This document shows positions 1 to 64,000 of a DNA stretch of 64,000 nt, piece after piece. The stretch lies in NCBI GenBank assembly GCA_944989445.1, contig CALYLW010000054.1:2267660-2331659 (forward strand), read 5' to 3'. This DNA is from Ampullaceana balthica. Lineage: Eukaryota > Mollusca > Gastropoda > Lymnaeidae. Each line of letters starts with the position of its first letter. Position 1 is the stretch's first letter. The translations under genes were made by a program, and so were the position numbers. Under the pieces are notes generated by a model, which made no database searches, was not told the origin of the DNA, and saw only the letters and a program-made list of their open reading frames with translations.

Positions 1-180
1 ACACTGATATTCAACTGCCACTGTCAAGCAGCATTGGAACGACTCATGTCATGTCAGTGACAACCATCAAGATGACACAACTCACCATCTAAGACCCAAA
101 TCTTCCCACAATTTTCCCCCCAATGACTGACGTTGAATATATTTTGTTCAAATCATAAATAAAGGATGACACTTACGGTG

Positions 181-271
181 TTTATTTAGCTGATGCAAAT
201 TATAGTCACCTCATTAAGTCTCTACACACAAATTATGATATCGGTTTAGATCATGTCATGAATTATTTATT
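181..271 (-). other. Candidate polyadenylation signals of MBTPS1
   Basis: AATAAA hexamers on the minus strand at 271-266 and 186-181 are the first two downstream of the MBTPS1 stop at 525. Which one is used cannot be told from sequence. The rest of 1-524 shows no other gene. Confidence 0.4.
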
Positions 272-524
272 GCTTCACCCTCCCCTACCCTTCCACTTCA
301 TTGAACAATTTCTAACACAAACCCTCTCACTGATGTTGGAGTAGAGTAAATTTGGCTGCACTGTACAATCACATGATAAGCAAAAGTACTCGACTACTTA
401 ATTCAAAATGGTGTCCATCTACAAACTCCAATGGATGAATCCACTCTTGGTAATCGTAGGGTTAGAATGTTTATAAAATACCAATAGCTTCGCACTGCTG
501 GGATTTTGATTCAATAGTTCTGAG

Positions 525-58154
<57,630 letters not shown>

Positions 58155-59189
58155 TATGTTGGGTTAATGACTGACCCACCCCACGCAATTTCAGCTATCC
58201 ATCTCTTTCACTACTACAAAATTCTGAGAACTACATTTCAATTGAATGTGATTCTTAATTTTATGTCTCATCTTTTCCATTCATGACTGCCTGTGAAATA
58301 ATGACAAAAAACATTCAGTAACATGGAAACCACTTTTAAATATGCCATATAATATACCATAGAGAAATTCACTTGCTAATAGTTTAAAATTTAAAACATC
58401 ACAAACAAGACTCTTTGTAATGATCAGGATAAAATTTCTAATGGTGAATGCATGTAAATGTCATCAGGAACTTCAGTAAGGTGACAATAGGCAAGCCGGG
58501 TGGGTGATGTCTAAGAAAATGTGATTGTTGCTGCATTTCTCAAATAAGTGATAATACTAATTTTAATACTAATAAATAATGGTAATAGTCTTAATAGATA
58601 GATTCTTCGGCCTCTTCTGTGTTTCTTTTTTTTCGATCTAATTTATGTAATTTATTTTTGTCATTTGTTCTAATTCTAAGTTGATTACCTATGATTAAGT
58701 ATAGCAGTTACATTTCACTAAACTAAAGTTCAGTAGTATAATTCAGTATAATTATAAGTTTAAATGAAAATGATATAACTATAATTTGGCACAGTTATAA
58801 TTAATTAATAATTATTAATAGTAATAGATGCTAGACTTTAAGTTAACACTGTAGGCGTAGGCCCCTAAATTTATGCCTAAACTAAAAACTACCAAATAGA
58901 GTAACACTGATCACTGAATCATGAAACACTAAACAGTAAAATAAAGTTTAGGTCTAATCTAAGACTAAGTCAACTAAGTGAAGTCTAAGTCTAAGTCTAA
59001 AGTTTAAGTACTATAGTCTAACTCTAAGACTAAACTAAGACTAAGTGAAACTTACTAAGTACTAAGTCTTTTAATTTTAACTTCTATGAATATGAGTCTA
59101 TGAGATGAGTTATTTAAGATTTAAGAGGCAAGGCCTGCCTACTACCTAAAACATAAGTAAATACTACTACTACTACTATTTAAAATTCG
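58155..59189. other. MBTPS1 5' flank
   Basis: AT-rich with low-complexity CTAAGTCTAAGT runs near 58960-59060. The transcription start and any non-coding first exon of MBTPS1 should lie here or further upstream, but no TATA, CpG island or clear splice donor stands out. Confidence 0.4.
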
Positions 59190-60356
59190 AAGTGATTATT
59201 CGCACGGTTTTGGCCGTGCGGATAATGCTGAGTATTATCCGCACGGGTCGTTGGCGCATGGGTCTTACTTATAGTGGCTGGTCACGATGAAAAAAAAACG
59301 CGCCCGGTGTAGACAAAATAATGGCCGATATCACTCGATTTAGGCTAAAATGTGTAATTTATATGCTAACACTTATTAAAATGTCATGATTACTGAAATT
59401 TTAAAGTACCATTGCCATAAAAATTTATTAGTGTGCAATTAATGATAATTACTTATAATTTTTAAATAATAAATATTTTCATCAGCTTCTCTAGTTGAGT
59501 GGTTAATCTAGCTTAGTTCAATTTATCATTATGGTACGCGGATCGAATCCTATGACGGTCTTACTGAGGGTTGTGTTTTACAACCACAGTGAGGATGTTT
59601 GCAAACACGCAAGCAGGCTCTTTCCCAGAAACATTTTATTATTCCCCCACCCATGCCTGTCTTATCTATTCTGTTACTAACAGTAACTGTTACAGACTCT
59701 CACTTTAAAATTTTTATGCTATACTGGCTATACCATTGTATCGTCTTTCGTTTTTTCATGCTTTAAATTAAATTAACTTAATGGATTTATGTTGACCACA
59801 GGTACAATGCTAGTTTTGGGGAGAATAATAATTATTCTTTTTCATTACAGAGTCTCGTCCAATTAAATATTATGTATGAAAGTTAATAAAAAGTTACTTC
59901 ACAATTATACAGATTAAAAATACAAAGTTGATTGCACTGGAACAGTTAATAATAGTATAGTTTTATATCAGCTAAATCCGTAGAATTACTAATTAATTAA
60001 TTAATGATTAATCATTAACAAACGATATGCAGGTCCGCTCAGATTATTGCTAAAATGGATACAAATATAAAGATTCCAGACACTCGAAAGACAGTTAAAT
60101 AAGGACAAATGAATTAGTTCGACATTATTCTCACGGTCAAAATTTTAAATTTAAAGTGAGAGTCTGTAACAGTGACTGTTAGTGTTAGTATTATTTGTTA
60201 ATTTTTATTAACATTTTTATATGCATTACCCAAGTCCAAGGCCTTTAGATATCGTTTGGCATCATTCTCACGGTCAAAACCGTGCGGCAGTGCGGTTTAC
60301 CCTGCGGATAATTTTGGACATTATTCGCACTGCCAAAACCGTGCGAATAACGCTTA
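59190..60356. mobile_element. Large inverted-repeat (foldback) unit
   Basis: The left end TTATTCGCACGGTTTTGGC, then GTGCGGATAATG and ATTATCCGCACGG, is repeated inverted at the right end with good identity over more than 50 bp. A second, inner inverted pair (ACTGTTACAGACTCTCACTT) lies at about 59672-59715 and 60140-60188. There is no coding capacity. Its class is unknown. Confidence 0.75.
59487..59556 (+). repeat. tRNA-like segment inside the foldback unit
   Basis: CTAGTTGAGTGGTTAATCTA resembles a tRNA box A and GGATCGAATCC a box B, spaced about 35 bp apart. It could be a SINE head. The arms do not fold cleanly. Confidence 0.4.
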
Positions 60357-60369
60357 CCTGCCTTTAAAA

Positions 60370-60650
60370 TTTACTACTAAGGTAAGTCTACTACTTTTCA
60401 GTAAGTCGTAAGACTACACTGAGACTACACTGTACTGTACTGAACTGTACTGTACACTACTACTTAGTAGTGATAAGTTAGTATTACTTCACTTAGTATT
60501 AGTATTAAGTATCAATATCAAGTATTAGTTTAGTAGCATTTAGTAGTCTAATGTTTACTATTCAGTATTAGTATTGTATTAGAGTATTAATTAATTATTA
60601 CTAATAATACTACTACTTAGTATTAGTAGCCTATTATTATTATTCCTTTA
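60370..60650. repeat. Low-complexity AGTATTAGT-rich sequence
   Basis: Irregular repeats of ACTGTACTGT, then AGTATTAGTATTAAG and TACTACTTAG. The following stretch to 61160 holds only short AT-rich open frames without recognisable domains. Confidence 0.7.
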
Positions 60651-61639
60651 TTTGGACACATTTTATTTTTCAATTCATTTTTTCATATAAAAAATCAACT
60701 TACTTTATTTGGAAATGTATTACGTATTTTGAAATTAAAATATCAAATTTTTTCTAAAATAAAATAACTATTTAACAAATTGTACGAAATAAAAATGTAT
60801 TTATTCCAAGCATCTTCTGTGATTTACGGCGCCATTGTTGTATGGGAATAGAGGAATCTTTTTTCTTCAAAGTTATAATTGATTGTGTTGCCCAATTGGA
60901 AATGGGAGATATCTAATATATTATATTATATATATAATTGACTACATAGACATAGTGGATGTTATAACTAACGCAAAACCGTACAAAAATTTAAAATCGC
61001 TCAAAAAAGGTATCGATTTGTTTGGAAAATTAAGCCGTAAACGACCAGATTACGCTTTTATAAGAAAACTACACAAAAAACATATGACCGCCACGATGGT
61101 TTTTGCGTGAAATTTCGACATTCGCAGAATGATGCGCGAACAAGTACCTACAATTCATGGTGGTTCAACTGGTTCACGACAAAACGCCCCGAAAAAACGG
61201 CCCCGACGAAACGGCCCCGAAAAAAGGCCCGGGCTAATAGATGGACTAAAAGTAAAATGTCCAATACAAAATTAAATCAGGATTTGCATATAATAAATAA
61301 TAATAATCATTAATAATGACATCACAATAGTGTATTTAATAGCTTTTACGCGAAATGGTACAAATCGCGGCTGTTTGTTGACAAGAAACAATATAATCAT
61401 GGAGGGGGGGGGCGCGCCACAGGGTGGGCCATGGCCCACCCAATTTTTAGAGCTAATGGGCCACAATGTATTTGGCCCACCCAAAAAATCAACTGAAACC
61501 AACAATAGGGAAACTGTTTAATTTCTTCTTTTTTATAAGTTGGCTAATTTTTTTAGTAATAAATAACATTGTGATTTTTTTTAAAATCAGTTTTGCTTAA
61601 AATAGTTTCACTACACTTTCGCCCATTTGGAAGTTAGAC

Positions 61640-62152
61640 ACTGCACTAGAATATGCATCTTCTGTATGGGACCCATCCACCAAAGAAAACATTGATAAAC
61701 TAGAACAAATTCAAAAAAGAGCTGCCAGATTCATTACTGGAGAATATTCGAAACTGACAAGAGTAACACCATTAGTTAAATCATTAAACCTTGAAACACT
61801 AGAGGATAGAAGAACCAAGAGCAAAGTAGTAATCATACATAAAGCAATTAATTCTAATTTAGAAATACAACACAAAGATAACTTAATACAACCCTCAGAT
61901 AGACATAAGGATAAAAACACCTTTCTTATTCCGTATGCAAGAACAAACACATACAAGTTTTCCTTCTTCCCGTCCGGAATTCGGGCGTGGAATGGGTTGC
62001 CTGAAGAATCCAGGAAAACCAACACTTTATCAACATTTAAATCTCTAATAAAAATGCAGGACTAAACACAAACCATAGATAAGCGTAGGACGCAATAATC
62101 TTCTGTATAGAAGGAGCGTCTTTAAACAGATAAGATAAGATAAGATAAGACA
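61640..62152 (+). mobile_element. LINE 3' fragment (jockey/CR1-like) with (GATAA)n tail
   Basis: It holds the end of the reverse transcriptase ORF, a short 3' UTR with AATCTTCTGTATAGAAGGAG and four GATAA units. The 5' part is missing, as usual for target-primed insertions. Confidence 0.9.
61646..62065 (+). pseudogene. LINE ORF2 C-terminal fragment (140 codons)
   Basis: An uninterrupted frame with no start: LEYASSVWDPSTKENIDKLE, then IQKRAARFITGEYS, LNLETLEDRRTKSKVVIIHK and FFPSGIRAWNGLPE, ending in TAA at 62063-62065. This is the thumb/C-terminal region of jockey- and CR1-type reverse transcriptases (the VWDP, IQ.RAARF and WN.LP signatures). It is 5'-truncated but not decayed, so it is younger than the copy at 21725. 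Confidence 0.9.
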
Positions 62153-62499
62153 TTGGTCTGGAAAAATTAAAAAGGGAAGGGTACAGAGATAGAAAGAGAC
62201 CCAGGGTTCAAGGCCTTATTTAAGGCAAGGGTATCGAATGAAAAAAAATTGTGTTACCAACTTGACCCACCCAATATTTTGCTCATGGCGCCCCCCATGA
62301 TTTAATATAATAACATCGCAATTTTTCAATTTTACCACTTTATTTAAGAGTGAAAAAGTTGACAAAAGCTTAAAATGAAAAAAAAAGTAAAGTTTTTGTT
62401 GAAAAATATTAACAATTTGTCTGGGGCCGTTTAGACCGGGGTCGTTATGTCGGGGCCGTTTTGTCCGGGGCTGTTTTGACGGGTCACCGGTTCAACTAT

Positions 62500-63300
62500 T
62501 AACTATTGTGTTTAACTTGCAAGTAGTAATGTATATTATCCTACTGTTTGAGTTCTCAGAAAATTATTGTAACGTACGTTATTAAAAATTTAATTTATTT
62601 TGTTTTTATTGCATTAAAGTAGCACAAATAATTTGTGTTTTTCATTAAAATACGGTTATTCATTAAAAATGTTAGGCCTATCCAATTAAAGTAATGTGTA
62701 AATAATTTGAATTCGTCTATTTTATGGAAAATTATTAAGATTTATGACAAGAACATGAAAACATTCAAATTTCTCCGTTAATAAACACCACAATAGGAAT
62801 AAACAATTTCGAAAAAGACATACTTTAAAATTTCAAGCGTCTTGGAAGAATTGATATCTGAAGAAGTAACTAGTAAAACGAGATCGGACGCTGGAATTTT
62901 ACTCAATTCAATGCAATCTTTTTCTTTTCTATGTTATCTCATTTTATGGGAATCTGTCATTTTTTAAAATTAATACAAATCCATTGCATGGAGCAAAAAG
63001 ATGTGCTAATACAAAACGCTGTTATATTATCCATATATGAAGTTTAACATATGCAGCTCACTCATTCTCTCACTTATAGATCTGTCTTTTGCCTTCTAAA
63101 TTATAAATCTTTAATTTTTATACCAAACACCCGCCCCAGGTTTTAGTCATATTAAATCAAAGTAGGCCTACTTGAACTTATAAGTTTTAAATTATTTTCT
63201 TCTTTTTAGTCCACTTATAAAAACGTGTTTTTTTAAAAAATCCTTTTTTACCTTTATTTATTTTATTCTTTTTAGTCCACTAATAAAAATATTTTTTTAG
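62500..63300. other. AT-rich stretch without recognised features
   Basis: No open frame, array or element identified. Confidence 0.5.
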
Positions 63301-63309
63301 CCCAACGTT

Positions 63310-63560
63310 TTATTACCACGGCGATGAGGACACGGGGTGAAGTCGGCACGTGAAATTGAACTACAGCAGACGGATACAGATGCGTATATAGAGATAAACT
63401 AAAAAAGGCAATAATTTAATTGCGATACATTCGATCGATCTAAAATTTTGATACAATGCATTGTCATCCAAGATCTATCTGTGGTAAAATCTTAAGCTCT
63501 GTAGGACCATCAGAAGTTTAATTTTACGTTGGAAAATTTGAAAAATTGAGGACAGACAGA
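63310..63560 (+). repeat. Interspersed repeat related to the interior of the 36-kb hAT element
   Basis: GACACGGGGTGAAGTCGGCA and GCACGTGAAATTGAACTACA match, inverted, the segment 36250-36450. The middle (TTCGATCGATCT, ATTTTGATACA) is also similar to the family at 45655 and 63602. Confidence 0.7.
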
Positions 63561-63601
63561 CACGAAAGCAAGTTAATAAAAACTTGGTAAAAAAAATAAC
63601 A

Positions 63602-63831
63602 TTATACATAGAGATAAATAAAATAATCTAAAAATTCAATAATTTAATAACAGTACATGCGATTGATCTGAAATTTTGATACATCGTTTTTATCATCGGC
63701 ACGAAACTGCCTGCAAAATTTCAGCTCGCTAGCTTACGAGGAAGTGGGTTAAAATTGATCCAAAGTTTTTTCGATAAGCTAGCAAACAATCAACCAAACA
63801 GACACCACGAGTTAATATAAAGGATTTAAAA
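63602..63831 (+). repeat. Interspersed repeat (AATATAAAGG family), copy 2
   Basis: Almost identical over its whole length to 45655-45878 (ATCGGCACGAAACTGCCTGC, GCTTACGAGGAAGTGGGTTA). Confidence 0.85.
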
Positions 63832-64000
63832 AGAGCGCTCATTTTAAACGTTCGTAAACATTGTTAAAAATATGCGCAAGTCCATTTCTACATTGGAAAA
63901 GCAAACTGGATGTTGTCTCTATTACTTTGTATAATTCTGCATGACTCAACGTATTGTTTTTCATATTATGATGCACAAAACTTGTGGCGAATATATCATA

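Larger units (their letters stand above)
61395..62302. mobile_element. Inner inverted-repeat element, split by a LINE fragment
   Basis: AATCATGG then GGGGGG at the left mirrors CCCCCCATGATT at the right. Both ends are followed by GGCGC and GGGTGGG/CCCACCC blocks (TTGGCCCACCCAA and TTGACCCACCCAA). Confidence 0.65.
61161..62496. mobile_element. Outer inverted-repeat element of a nested complex
   Basis: The left end GGTTCAACTGGTTCACGACA then repeated ACGGCCCCGA blocks; the right end is its inverse (GGGGCCGTTTTGTCCGGGG, then TTTTGACGGGTCACCGGTTC). The subterminal approximately 17-bp motif is tandem at both ends. The class is unknown. Confidence 0.75.

Noticed and set aside
61883..62025. Minus-strand ORF of about 104 residues at the LINE
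   Set aside because: Antisense of the clear plus-strand reverse-transcriptase fragment.

Overview
This is eukaryotic, invertebrate animal DNA, most likely from a mollusc and probably a gastropod. The species assignment is inference from gene structure and repeat content; no species marker was found. The window is dominated by one intron-rich gene on the minus strand. It is membrane-bound transcription factor site-1 protease (MBTPS1, also S1P or SKI-1), the Golgi subtilase that makes the first cut in SREBP and ATF6. I reassembled it by hand into 29 coding exons running from the ATG at 58154 down to the TAG at 525. All junctions are GT-AG and all phases agree. The 3585-nt reading frame encodes 1194 residues with an intact Asp365/His398/Asn487/Ser563 centre, a C-terminal membrane segment and a basic tail. 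Human S1P has 1052 residues; the extra length lies between the signal peptide and the conserved prodomain.

Intron 16 of MBTPS1 (about 15577-46449, near 31 kb) holds a second, complete gene on the opposite strand. It is a three-exon rhodopsin-family G-protein-coupled receptor at 39024-40785 (371 residues) with all hallmark positions except a divergent TM6. No other intact cellular gene was found.

The rest is repeats. Roughly 35 separate minisatellite arrays cover a quarter or more of the window (my estimate). Many read open in several frames and create long spurious ORFs. Two arrays have copied a functional 3' splice site: a 45-bp array at the last exon of the receptor, which is frame-preserving, and a 49-bp array at exon 2 of MBTPS1. 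Several other arrays begin within a few tens of bases of a splice site.

Mobile DNA is varied. There are several families of short hAT-type inverted-repeat elements with perfect 8-bp target duplications; a 1.07-kb hAT-like element; a Tigger/pogo remnant with a TA target and a CENP-B-type HTH; a Helitron-like element carrying a tRNA-like sequence; a 5'-truncated Penelope-like element with a GIY-YIG domain and a 19-bp target duplication; fragments of a jockey/CR1-like LINE; and a tRNA-headed SINE that shares the 3' tail of that LINE. A nested foldback complex lies at 61161-62496 and another large inverted-repeat unit at 59190-60356, both upstream of the MBTPS1 start.

Layout: 0.5-15.6 kb, MBTPS1 exons 29-17 with arrays in the introns; 15.6-46.4 kb, giant intron 16 with arrays, transposons and the nested receptor; 46.4-58.2 kb, MBTPS1 exons 16-1; 58.2-64 kb, upstream AT-rich DNA with foldback elements and LINE debris.
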